Positions 1 through 7,753 of a stretch of DNA of 64,000 nt are shown here, piece by piece. Every line of letters starts with the position of its first letter. The stretch's first letter is position 1. The stretch comes from Thiofilum flexile DSM 14609. Its GTDB lineage: Bacteria; Pseudomonadota; Gammaproteobacteria; Thiotrichales; Thiotrichaceae. A model generated the notes under the pieces. That model was not told where the DNA came from and ran no database searches. It worked only from the letters and a program-made list of their open reading frames with translations. Location: positions 62,001-126,000 of the forward strand of contig NZ_KB904758.1 in NCBI RefSeq assembly GCF_000380185.1, given 5' to 3'. The translations under genes were made by a program, and so were the position numbers.

Positions 1-204
1 GAAGAAAACGAGAATGACGAAGACGTAAATAGAACCTTGTTGGGCGAACCAAAAGCCTAGTTTATAACCGCCTAATTTGATGCTGTTCATTGGCTCAACT
101 AGTAAAATGCCAAACCCAAACGAAACAACAAACCAGATAACTAAACATATCGTCAGCAAACGCACGTTTGCAGCCCAGTATGCCGATGCATTATCAGAAT
201 TCAT
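1..204 (-). CDS. DUF4212 sodium:solute symporter small subunit (partial)
   Basis: The 68 visible codons begin at an ATG (complement of 202-204) and run off the left edge, so the C-terminus is missing. The start is preceded by a strong GGAGGAG ribosome binding site. The protein has a short polar N-terminus, a hydrophobic segment ending FGFGILLVEP, then LGFWFAQQGSIYVF and the start of a second membrane segment. This pattern is characteristic of the DUF4212 family, the two-span small subunit usually encoded just before an SSS-family (acetate/solute:Na+) permease. The permease should lie to the left, outside the window. Its substrate cannot be read from this fragment. Confidence 0.85.
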   Translation of the reverse strand, partial: MNSDNASAYWAANVRLLTICLVIWFVVSFGFGILLVEPMNSIKLGGYKLGFWFAQQGSIYVFVILVFF

Positions 205-846
205 CGATAGGACTCCTCCATTAAAAACCTCAAACAGTTAACGTCACATGCACATCACTTAAATAGGCGTTTTACACCTACTTAAGTGATGTGCGTCTAA
301 AAATTGACCATACTTTACCCTACATTTCTCATGTATTATGAAAAAGATACGGTTGAATCAATCAACTAGCTAATGTGGTGTGTGTATTATGATAACTATT
401 AATTTGACTTATCACAAAATCTGACCTCAAGGCCAGTATCTTGCGCTTGCCCTATGAGGCAATTTTAATTTTATGGGTGCTGTGTCGGCTATCCTAATAG
501 ATACAGGGTAGGTAGGCAAGCGTTTAGAATTTTAAATCTAAGCTTAGTGCTGAATTCTGAACCAGACATGAAGCGCATACGGTCTATTATTCACTTAAAA
601 AATTTAGTAATTTAGTAGAAAATTAATTATAACATCTTAATTAACCTACCGCTTAGCGGCCTTCCTTACTATTTGCACAATATAGCCTCCACACTTGCTA
701 CACTTTATGGAACAACAAAACACAACAGCAGCGGCAGTGATACAAACTGTCCGTTTTTAACGATTCCGACTTGAGTCCCTAATCCGGTTGAACTGTAATT
801 TAAATATTTTAAAACCTACGCGAAGTCCGACTTAGGAGAATACTAC
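205..846. other. Gene-free stretch between divergent genes
   Basis: No open frame in this stretch looks coding. It holds the upstream regions of the DUF4212 gene (left) and of the repeat-protein gene (right), and the long inverted repeat at 250-294. CCGACTT occurs twice within the last 85 bases before the right-hand gene. I recognised no riboswitch or RNA gene. Confidence 0.6.
250..294. repeat. 18-bp inverted repeat upstream of DUF4212 gene
   Basis: The arms at 250-267 and 277-294 match at 17 of 18 positions around a 9-base spacer. The repeat lies 46 bases upstream of the DUF4212 start codon. Neither side has a T-run, so it does not look like an intrinsic terminator. It could be a regulator-binding site, an mRNA leader hairpin or a dispersed palindromic repeat. 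Confidence 0.6.
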
Positions 847-1341
847 GTGAATATCAAAACTTTATTAGTAGCCGGTCTAACTACTTTTGCATTAACCAGC
901 TTCCCTAGTGCATGGGCTGGAAGCGACAATGTTTCTTGGAGTATCACTATTGGTAGTGGTGGTGGAGGTCATGGAGGCCATTACCGTCCTTATCATCGCC
1001 CACGCCCGGTCTACCATCGTCCACGTCCCGTCGTCGTTGTACAACATCGCCCACGTCCGGTCTACCATCGTCCGCGTCCTGTGTATGTTCAACCACGTCC
1101 TGTGTATGTTCAACCCCGCCCGGTCTACATCCAACCACGTCCGGTTTACCGTCCACGTCCCGTTGTAGTCGTACACCAGCGCCCTGTTTACCGTCCACGT
1201 CCCGTTGTGGTTATTCAATCACGCCCTAATTATCACCACTACCGTCGCCCGGTTGTAGTCGTGAATAAAGGGGGTTATGGTCATCGTGGTGGATATCGCT
1301 ATCAAGGTGGTTGCTATCAAAAATCTCGCTGCAACTATTAA
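847..1341 (+). CDS. Secreted Pro-Arg-Val-Tyr repeat protein, function unknown
   Basis: This 164-residue protein starts at GTG with a purine-rich TAGGAGA site about 8 bases upstream. Residues 1-25 form a signal peptide (Lys at 4, a hydrophobic core, cleavage after AWA). Residues 45-140 are built from about a dozen copies of short RPRPVY, QPRPVY and RPVVVV units, and the end is rich in Gly, Tyr and Cys. It is strongly basic with almost no acidic residues. I recognise no enzymatic family. A polyproline-like, cationic extracytoplasmic protein could coat or bind an anionic surface, but that is inference. The DNA is itself a tandem repeat, which keeps several shadow frames open and may make copy number vary. 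Confidence 0.8.
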   Translation: MNIKTLLVAGLTTFALTSFPSAWAGSDNVSWSITIGSGGGGHGGHYRPYHRPRPVYHRPRPVVVVQHRPRPVYHRPRPVYVQPRPVYVQPRPVYIQPRPVYRPRPVVVVHQRPVYRPRPVVVIQSRPNYHHYRRPVVVVNKGGYGHRGGYRYQGGCYQKSRCNY

Positions 1342-1351
1342 ACCATAGGCC

Positions 1352-1383
1352 TGTGGGATGATACGTTAAAATATCATCCCACA
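1352..1383. terminator. Bidirectional hairpin terminator
   Basis: The arms 1352-1363 and 1372-1383 form a perfect 12-bp stem with an 8-base loop, followed on the plus strand by a T-rich stretch. It lies between two convergent genes (repeat protein and hrcA) and probably stops transcription from both sides. Confidence 0.75.
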
Positions 1384-1402
1384 ATTATTTCTTGTTCTTT
1401 CC

Positions 1403-2467
1403 CTAATCCCGTTGCATAGCCATGCTTAATAATTTAGCGGTTAAATCTACAATAGGAATGACTCGCTCATAAGGCATACGTTTCGGGCCTATCACCCCTA
1501 ATACCCCAATATGCTCATCTTCTAATGAGTAGGGAGCCGTTACTAAACTGCAATCATCAAACACCTCAAGCCCTGCTTCGCGCCCAATAAAAATTTGCAC
1601 GCCATCAGCTTGAATACTTTTATCTAATAACGACAATAGCTCGCGCTTTTTAGTAAAGGCTCCAAATAAATCCCGCAGCTTACTCACATCCGACAAATCA
1701 TCATAAGACATTAAATTAGTTTCACCGGCGATCACACAGTCCTCTCTGGACTCTGTTTCGGCTTGGTCAAACGCTTTTTCACCTAATTCAATGGCGGAGA
1801 GCATTAAGGCATTCATGGCCTCACGATCTTGATTCATGGCCTGTAATAATACTTCACGGGCTTGATGCAGTGTTTTACCTGTTAAATACTCATTTAAAAA
1901 GCTAGCCGCTTGATGTAATTCTGTTGTCGTAAAAGGCTGATCCACTTGGATAATACGGTTTTGTACCTCATTACGTTCTAAAACGAGGACGACTAATACT
2001 TGATGAGTGGAGAGGCGTACAAACTCAATTTGCTTAATCAGCGCAGGCTGACGCCTAGGTAGCGTTACCACGCCGGTTAATGAGGTAATCATGGACAACA
2101 TACTAGAGGCCGATTGTACCAACGAATGAGCATCTAGCTGGGTACTAAGGCGTCCTTGTAATTGTTGAATATAAAACGCCTCTAAGGGTTTGACTTGGAC
2201 TAGGGTATCGACAAAAAAACGATAGCCATGAGAGGTAGGAACACGCCCGGCGGAGGTATGAGGTGAATGGATATACCCCATTTCCTCTAAATCTGCCATG
2301 ACATTACGAATCGTCGCAGAGCTTAAATCTAAGCCACTACGTTTAGCTAAAGTACGTGAACCTACTGGCTGACCGTCTTGAATATACTCCTCGATCAATA
2401 CCTTTAAAATACGTTGTGCGCGTTCATTTAAAGGCGGCATTGCTATTGAAGATTGCATTGGCTTCAT
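1403..2467 (-). CDS. hrcA: Heat-inducible transcription repressor HrcA
   Basis: At 354 residues this is close to the usual family length. The N-terminal winged helix covers about residues 11-85, with LNERAQRILKVLIEEYI, PVGSRTLAKRSGLDLSSATI and a RNVMADLEEMGYI segment; the GAF-like and dimerisation regions follow. HrcA represses class I heat-shock genes by binding CIRCE elements and responds to GroE availability. In many gammaproteobacteria it sits near grpE-dnaK, but here it stands alone between convergent neighbours. I saw no CIRCE palindrome (TTAGCACTC-N9-GAGTGCTAA) upstream, so autoregulation through CIRCE is not supported in this window. Confidence 0.95.
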   Translation of the reverse strand: MKPMQSSIAMPPLNERAQRILKVLIEEYIQDGQPVGSRTLAKRSGLDLSSATIRNVMADLEEMGYIHSPHTSAGRVPTSHGYRFFVDTLVQVKPLEAFYIQQLQGRLSTQLDAHSLVQSASSMLSMITSLTGVVTLPRRQPALIKQIEFVRLSTHQVLVVLVLERNEVQNRIIQVDQPFTTTELHQAASFLNEYLTGKTLHQAREVLLQAMNQDREAMNALMLSAIELGEKAFDQAETESREDCVIAGETNLMSYDDLSDVSKLRDLFGAFTKKRELLSLLDKSIQADGVQIFIGREAGLEVFDDCSLVTAPYSLEDEHIGVLGVIGPKRMPYERVIPIVDLTAKLLSMAMQRD

Positions 2468-2635
2468 AACCTATTCGACTTCATTCAGTTCTTTACCTAA
2501 CATATTAACTATTCTATCCCCATCAAGCAGCTATCTGCTTAATCTATTGGTTTTTCTCCTAATCTTTGCCCTATTTTATAGCTCTTTCCGGCTTAAGTGG
2601 GTATAACAAGAGAATGTTAAACTGCTGGATTGCTC

Positions 2636-2905
2636 ATGGACTGCCAACCGCATTGCGGAGCTTGTTGTATTGCTCAATCAATCTCTAGTCCCATCCCTCT
2701 CATGCCAAACGGTAAACCTGCTGGGGTTAGTTGTGTACACTTATTAGCCGATCAACGTTGTGCTCTCTTCGGACACGCTGAACGCCCTAAAGTATGCGCT
2801 GATTTTAAACCAGAACCGGCTATGTGCGGCCATGGACGCATTCACGCACTGCACTATCTGACAGAGCTTGAATATTTAACCCAGCCTACAAATAAAGCTC
2901 TCTAG
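2636..2905 (+). CDS. YkgJ-family cysteine cluster protein
   Basis: A small protein of 89 residues with the CxxxCGxCC-type N-terminal cluster (CQPHCGACC), then CVHL, RCALFG and a late PKVC. This set of eight or so cysteines is typical of YkgJ/UPF0153 zinc- or iron-cluster proteins of unknown function. ATG at 2636 is chosen over a TTG two codons upstream. The gene converges on acpS: both stop codons lie within one CTAG palindrome (2902-2905), so the genes overlap by four bases. Confidence 0.8.
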   Translation: MDCQPHCGACCIAQSISSPIPLMPNGKPAGVSCVHLLADQRCALFGHAERPKVCADFKPEPAMCGHGRIHALHYLTELEYLTQPTNKAL

Positions 2906-3282
2906 CCTGCACTTAATACCACGAAAGCCACCGCATAATGACGCTCATCACTGACCGCTAACTGATAGTGTTGTATGCCTAAGGCTTGCGCCGTTTGCAG
3001 TGTTACCCCATGTAAAGTGAGATAGGGCTTGCCTGCTGAGGTATAGCACGTTTCAATCTCTTGTAGGCGTGCCTGTTCCCCTATTCCGGTGCCCAAGGCT
3101 TTTGCGACCGCCTCTTTCGTGGCAAAACGTTTAGCCAACCAAGGAGCCGGATTCACTAAGGTTTTAAAGCGCTCTAATTCATTCAGGTGCAATAAGCGCT
3201 CCACAAAACGCTGGGATGACCCCACCAAAATCCGTTCAATACGGGCAATCTCAACAATGTCGGTGCCGATACCTATAATCAT
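2902..3282 (-). CDS. acpS: Holo-[acyl-carrier-protein] synthase
   Basis: The 126-residue protein transfers 4'-phosphopantetheine from CoA to acyl carrier protein, an essential step in fatty-acid synthesis. It begins MIIGIGTDIVEIARIERI, which carries the Mg-binding Asp, and has the second signature WLAKRFATKEAVAKALGTG. An upstream frame extension to 3312 is rejected because the ATG at 3282 matches the family N-terminus and overlaps the stop of the preceding gene as ATGA, implying translational coupling. In related bacteria acpS directly follows pdxJ; here two extra genes separate them. Confidence 0.95.
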   Translation of the reverse strand: MIIGIGTDIVEIARIERILVGSSQRFVERLLHLNELERFKTLVNPAPWLAKRFATKEAVAKALGTGIGEQARLQEIETCYTSAGKPYLTLHGVTLQTAQALGIQHYQLAVSDERHYAVAFVVLSAG

Positions 3283-4169
3283 GTACAACTCGGAAACATA
3301 TTTAGATTCCACGCTTCAGCTTTTTGCTTTAACGCTTGAAACATTGTAGTTTGGCAGAGATCATTTTTACTAAAGGCTAATCTTAATAACTTAGCAAGCT
3401 CCTCAGAACTAACACCTTTCTTGGGCTTACAAATCTCTCGAAACGCAAGGCAAATTAAATTCAGCGTATCGTGCCCCTGACAAATCTCTTGGTCAGGATA
3501 AAATAAAAGCTCATCATATTTCTGATCGATATAACTACGATCAATACTCGTCTTATCACAAAAGTCTTTTTTTAATCTTTTGCAATCAAAAGCAAGGTTC
3601 TTGCCTCCCACATATTTATTAGGCATTAAAGCATTAAAACTAAATACTTCTCTATCCTTATCATACATAGGGCTATGATCACTATATATATGATAATGCA
3701 AATAACGAAGCACCCCAAATATTCTAGAATATTCTAATATAAAACTTAATGGCGATTTTCCAAACTTTCTCTCAAACTTTTCTTGACAGTTTTCTTCATC
3801 AAAATACTCTAACTGTACTTGTGCCAAAGCACTACTATGTAGTAATAAAATTTCAAGATCATGCATATCGGTGAGAACAATACGATCTGAATAAGTTACT
3901 CTATTAATGCGATCAAAGTCAGCATCCACTACTCCGAGTACCCTTTGATCTTTTTGGCTATCTAAAATATTGGAAGCTTCAATTATATTATTTTTCCCAT
4001 CAGCCTTAAGTATGTATTCTTTTTTAACTACTTTAGTCCAAAGTCTGACATCACTGTCACCCTCTACTAAAAGAAAGCCACCGTCAAAAACGTTTCCTAA
4101 CAGAATAGCTTCGTTAACTATCTCACGAACATTATAAACTAAGTGTTGCGCTTTACTAAGATCTGACAT
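3279..4169 (-). CDS. DUF4435 TOPRIM-like protein, PARIS AriB-like effector
   Basis: This 296-residue protein has the layout of the DUF4435 family. LLVEGDSDVRLW at residues 33-44 carries the TOPRIM glutamate (Glu36). GVVDADFD at 79-86 gives the acidic DxD motif (Asp82, Asp84), and a further DMHDLE motif sits at about 101-106. In the PARIS anti-phage system AriB is a DUF4435 TOPRIM nuclease held by the ATPase AriA and released when the phage anti-restriction protein Ocr is sensed. Gene order (ATPase first), spacing (2 bases) and size fit that model. An AGGAAG site precedes the start. Codon and base composition are AT-rich compared with pdxJ and acpS, suggesting acquisition by transfer. It could belong to another ATPase/TOPRIM system such as an OLD-like pair. 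Confidence 0.75.
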   Translation of the reverse strand: MSDLSKAQHLVYNVREIVNEAILLGNVFDGGFLLVEGDSDVRLWTKVVKKEYILKADGKNNIIEASNILDSQKDQRVLGVVDADFDRINRVTYSDRIVLTDMHDLEILLLHSSALAQVQLEYFDEENCQEKFERKFGKSPLSFILEYSRIFGVLRYLHYHIYSDHSPMYDKDREVFSFNALMPNKYVGGKNLAFDCKRLKKDFCDKTSIDRSYIDQKYDELLFYPDQEICQGHDTLNLICLAFREICKPKKGVSSEELAKLLRLAFSKNDLCQTTMFQALKQKAEAWNLNMFPSCT

Positions 4170-4171
4170 AG

Positions 4172-5248
4172 CTAGGCAACTTCCTGCTGTATATTGGATT
4201 TAAAAGCTACCATCAGGTTAGAGTGATCATTAATAATACTAGGTGAATGAGTGGCTAAAACAATATCAAATGAATTTAACTTTATAATACCTAAAAAATC
4301 ATCTACTAGCTCGCGCTGCCAACTAATATGCAAAGAAAGCTCTGGCTCATCAATTAAGACTAAAGTATTAGGCTCCACCTTTAGTAGCAACTCATATATT
4401 AAAACAAATAAATGCTGCTCTCCTGATGATAAAGAGTCCCATGTTAATTCTACATCATTAGAGTTTCGTATGACTAGTCCATTTTTATGTTCTAAGAAAA
4501 CTTTTTTATTTTTTAATTTATGATTTAATATTGCTATCAATTTTTCAATCTTAGTGGCTAGTGGCTCTAATATATCTAATTTCGCTTTAGTATCTTTAGC
4601 ATATAATGTCATGGTTGTATATTGCTCAGGCTTAAGATTAGCCAGCTCAAACTCATTATCACTAAATTGATCACTTGCCTCTAATAACCCAATTGATTGA
4701 TAGCGTTTACGTTGCCAATCAATTTGTGAGAACATTTTCATTAGCGTATTTTTTTGAAAGTTTTCCTCTAATACTGTGGTTTTAATTAGACGAATTGGAA
4801 AACTCTGATCTAGCGACTGAGAATACTCACTATAGCTGACTTTAGCTTTATCAATTTTTTCTGACAAATGATTAACTAGTTGTTTTATTCGATGAACTTT
4901 ATCACTTGTATCACACAAACGCTTTACATCAATAAAATAGGTGGGATAAGGTAGATTAGGAATATCCTTACTTTCTAACATTTTCCCTCTGAAAGCAGCT
5001 TGCTGACCATCATTAAAAATGACAAATACCTCTTTAAATAACCCAGGATTAGCACTATTTCTACTTAGAAATACGTTGATCGCTTGTAAAAAAACCGTTT
5101 TTCCGACCCCATTCGGTCCATGAATAATCGTTACACGCTCATCCTTGAGCTTGACAGTATGATCATATAAACCAAACAGCCCTTTCACACCAATCTCTAC
5201 CACACGAACTGGCTCTTGAATATCAGTTTCATTGACTACTTGATTCAT
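4172..5248 (-). CDS. AAA/ABC-type ATPase, PARIS AriA-like
   Basis: The 358-residue ATPase has Walker A GPNGVGKT at residues 44-51, an ABC-like signature LSSGEQ near 273-278, Walker B LVLIDEPE at 296-303 and the His switch ATHSP near 332-336. The middle is a long helical insertion. This is the AAA_15/AAA_21 (RecF/OLD-like) architecture used by AriA of PARIS and by other defence ATPases. A strong AGGAGAG site sits before the ATG, 16 bases after pdxJ ends. It is probably co-transcribed with the essential operon upstream. I infer that it holds the downstream TOPRIM protein inactive until infection; the trigger is unknown. It is shorter than I would expect for a canonical AriA, so this may be a divergent subtype. 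Confidence 0.75.
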   Translation of the reverse strand: MNQVVNETDIQEPVRVVEIGVKGLFGLYDHTVKLKDERVTIIHGPNGVGKTVFLQAINVFLSRNSANPGLFKEVFVIFNDGQQAAFRGKMLESKDIPNLPYPTYFIDVKRLCDTSDKVHRIKQLVNHLSEKIDKAKVSYSEYSQSLDQSFPIRLIKTTVLEENFQKNTLMKMFSQIDWQRKRYQSIGLLEASDQFSDNEFELANLKPEQYTTMTLYAKDTKAKLDILEPLATKIEKLIAILNHKLKNKKVFLEHKNGLVIRNSNDVELTWDSLSSGEQHLFVLIYELLLKVEPNTLVLIDEPELSLHISWQRELVDDFLGIIKLNSFDIVLATHSPSIINDHSNLMVAFKSNIQQEVA

Positions 5249-5264
5249 ATATCACTCTCCTAAT

Positions 5265-6002
5265 TCATTGCCTAGCTCGTGCTGACTGCATCAAAGCCAA
5301 CATCTCAACCGTCGCTTGGCGAATCCCCACGAAAATCGCGCGGGCGACCATCGCGTGTCCAATATTGAGTTCACGCATCTCTGGAATTTGGGCAATCGCT
5401 ACCGTATTTTGATAATCCAAGCCATGCCCTGCATTCACTCGAATCCCTAAACTATCTGCTAGCTCCGCCGCTTTTTGAATACGTTCTAACTCCCGTAATT
5501 GCGCATCACCTTTAGCATTCGCATAGGTTCCGGTATGTAGCTCAATCACTGGCGCACCAATATCTGGCACACGACGAATATGTTCTAAATCCGGCTCAAT
5601 AAACAGTGATACCCGCATACCCCCAGCGAGTAAACGCTGAGTGCAATCTTGAATACGGGCAAAATGATGAATCACATCTAGCCCACCCTCAGTCGTCACC
5701 TCTTCGCGCTTTTCGGGGACTAGGCAAATATCCTGCGGGACGACATCACACGCAATTCGCACCATTTCCTCGGTCGCCGCAATTTCTAAATTAATGCGTT
5801 TCGTACACAGCCGTTTAATATCATAGACATCTTTGTCTTGAATATGGCGACGATCTTCGCGCAAATGAATAGTGATCGCCTGAGCACCCGCCTCTTCAAC
5901 TAAACGCATGGCCTCCATGAGATCGGGATACGGGGTGCCACGGGCTTGGCGTAAGGTGGCGATATGGTCAATATTGACCCCTAGTTCAAGTGGATGAATC
6001 AT
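5265..6002 (-). CDS. pdxJ: Pyridoxine 5'-phosphate synthase
   Basis: PdxJ condenses 1-deoxyxylulose-5-phosphate with the amino-acetone phosphate made by PdxA to give pyridoxine 5'-phosphate. The 245-residue TIM-barrel protein begins LGVNIDHIATLRQARGT, contains ITIHLREDRRHI with the catalytic region, and ends with the phosphate-binding NAGHGLDYQN and LNIGHA motifs. Its start overlaps the recO stop as ATGA. It partners with pdxA, which lies far away at 60.1 kb. Confidence 0.97.
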   Translation of the reverse strand: MIHPLELGVNIDHIATLRQARGTPYPDLMEAMRLVEEAGAQAITIHLREDRRHIQDKDVYDIKRLCTKRINLEIAATEEMVRIACDVVPQDICLVPEKREEVTTEGGLDVIHHFARIQDCTQRLLAGGMRVSLFIEPDLEHIRRVPDIGAPVIELHTGTYANAKGDAQLRELERIQKAAELADSLGIRVNAGHGLDYQNTVAIAQIPEMRELNIGHAMVARAIFVGIRQATVEMLALMQSARARQ

Positions 6003-6694
6003 TGCAGTAATTGCCTTGCATAAAGTGTTTTACCATTGAGGTGATAATACATCATTTGATCGAGGACTTGGCGTAACTCGTGACGTTGTTCAGGGGTTAA
6101 AGTATCCGGCTGGCGTAACGCACAGAGCAATTGACCAGAAATAGCCACACCCTTGTCCTTCAGCACCGTCGACAGCGGTACAATGCCATGCTGAGGGTAA
6201 AAGCGGTAGCCCTGCTCTGGGTCTAAGGCCGCACCTGTTAAGTCATCCGTGGCTAAATTTAAGACTTGATTATGCTGCTCTAAAAACGCCAGTTCAAATT
6301 GATTTAATAGCGAACTATTCGGCTGTTGATTTAAAGCGATTAATAACGCCTGATACCACTGAAATAATTCGGCTTGCTCTTGCCCTAGTTCCAAACCACG
6401 CAATAATATTTCGGTTGCATAGGTGCCTTGTATCAGAGCCGCCGCTTTCAAAGGAAAGCGCTGCACCTCATCCACATCAAATAGAGTAAATACCTCACCA
6501 CACCCGCGCCAGCGTACTTCTAATAAGCGCAAAGGCTCAAAGATAGCCCGCAACCGATCCGCTTGCGCCTTGGAATATTTAGCAATACAAGTTATTTTGC
6601 CATGCGATTCGGTGAATAAATCCAATAATAAACTCTGATCCCGAAACGGTTTACGGCGTAATACAAAAGCTAGGGATTGATGATCTTGGGACAC
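5999..6694 (-). CDS. recO: DNA repair protein RecO
   Basis: RecO anneals single strands and, with RecR, loads RecA in gap repair. The 231-residue protein has the N-terminal OB-fold start AFVLRRKPFRDQSLLLDLFT followed by HGKITCIAKYSK, and a helical C-terminal domain. The usual zinc cysteines seen in some RecO proteins are not evident. It follows era on the minus strand after a 174-base gap that holds a palindromic element, and overlaps pdxJ by four bases. Confidence 0.93.
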   Translation of the reverse strand: MSQDHQSLAFVLRRKPFRDQSLLLDLFTESHGKITCIAKYSKAQADRLRAIFEPLRLLEVRWRGCGEVFTLFDVDEVQRFPLKAAALIQGTYATEILLRGLELGQEQAELFQWYQALLIALNQQPNSSLLNQFELAFLEQHNQVLNLATDDLTGAALDPEQGYRFYPQHGIVPLSTVLKDKGVAISGQLLCALRQPDTLTPEQRHELRQVLDQMMYYHLNGKTLYARQLLQ

Positions 6695-6746
6695 TATACT
6701 GGCCTCTTCAGAAATTACGCCAAGGCTACAACGCTCTCAGGGCTAA

Positions 6747-6860
6747 GTAACCAGCTAGGGGTATTGTTTTGGAGAAGTCTTGTCGGCATGGATGCCGACT
6801 TGAAGCGTACAAGGATGTATTCACAGCGTCTTCGGAAAAATAATACCCCTCGCTGGTTAC
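6747..6860. repeat. 114-bp palindromic (ERIC/MITE-like) element
   Basis: The ends carry near-complementary arms: GTAACCAGC at 6747-6755 matches GCTGGTTAC at 6852-6860. Pairing continues inward through an AGGGGTATT/AATACCCCT stretch for about 30 bases with a few mismatches. Inside is a perfect 8-bp hairpin at 6782-6799 (GTCGGCAT and ATGCCGAC, 2-base loop). It lies eight bases past the era stop, between era and recO. The architecture is that of a non-coding intergenic repeat able to fold in mRNA. I found no second copy in this window. Confidence 0.65.
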
Positions 6861-6868
6861 GATATTGT

Positions 6869-7753
6869 CTAGCGACTAATACCCAACTGCTGTAAATGCT
6901 TAGGACTATTTTCCCAATTCTCTTCTACACGCACCCAGAGCTTCAGCATTACTTTGCGCTCTAAAAAGCTTTCAATCGAAATACGGGCTGAACTACCAAT
7001 CCGCTTTAAGGATTCGCCTTTATGACCAATAATAATCCCTTTTTGGCTCTCACGGCTGACCCAAATAGCGGCATCAATTTCAATCACTTTACCCTTGTCT
7101 TCAAAACGCTCCACCTCTACAGCAGTAGAATACGGCAACTCTTGATGCAAATAGGTCATCAACTGCTCACGCACTAACTCACCACAAATAAAGCGGGTGG
7201 ACTGATCGGTAATATCATCATCCTCATACGCCCACTCACCTTCTGGCATCAACTCCAATAAGGTACGCTGTAATTGTGCGGTATTAATTTCCTTAGTCGC
7301 CGAAAGCGGAAATACCTCTTTAAACTCGCGCTGAGCACTGACCGTTTGCAGCCATGCTAGGAGCATTTCCTTATCGGATACTTTATCTACTTTATTAGCG
7401 ATTAAAAACACCGGACAAGTCACATGCGCTAAGCGTTGTAGGACTAACTCATCCTCCTCCGTCCAACGCATCGCCTCAACCAACATTAATACCGCATCAG
7501 CCTCTTCGAGTGCTGCTACAGCTTCTAGATTAATGGTTTTATTCAGTAAGCTCTTACTGGTTTTATGAATACCGGGCGTATCCACAAACACAATTTGAGT
7601 ATCACCTTCAGTCAAAATCCCACGAATATTATGGCGGGTAGTTTGCGGTTTATTGGCAATGGCGGATACTTTCGCCCCAATCAAATGATTCATGAGTGTG
7701 GACTTGCCAACATTAGGGCGTCCTGCGATGGCTATTACACCAAATTGCTTCAT
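6869..7753 (-). CDS. era: GTPase Era
   Basis: Era is an essential GTPase that binds the 3' end of 16S rRNA during 30S assembly. The 294-residue protein has G1 GRPNVGKST, G3 DTPGIH, G4 NKVDKV, a SATKE G5 element and a C-terminal KH domain with IIGHKGESLKRIG. Its start overlaps the rnc stop by four bases (ATGA), the classical rnc-era coupling. Confidence 0.97.
   Translation of the reverse strand: MKQFGVIAIAGRPNVGKSTLMNHLIGAKVSAIANKPQTTRHNIRGILTEGDTQIVFVDTPGIHKTSKSLLNKTINLEAVAALEEADAVLMLVEAMRWTEEDELVLQRLAHVTCPVFLIANKVDKVSDKEMLLAWLQTVSAQREFKEVFPLSATKEINTAQLQRTLLELMPEGEWAYEDDDITDQSTRFICGELVREQLMTYLHQELPYSTAVEVERFEDKGKVIEIDAAIWVSRESQKGIIIGHKGESLKRIGSSARISIESFLERKVMLKLWVRVEENWENSPKHLQQLGISR

Noticed and set aside
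892-1218. Several long open frames on both strands over the Pro-Arg repeat gene
   Set aside because: They are shadows created by the tandem DNA repeats; only the 847 frame has a ribosome site and signal peptide.
2468-2629. CIRCE element for HrcA autoregulation
   Set aside because: No TTAGCACTC-N9-GAGTGCTAA palindrome, even an imperfect one, was found upstream of hrcA.
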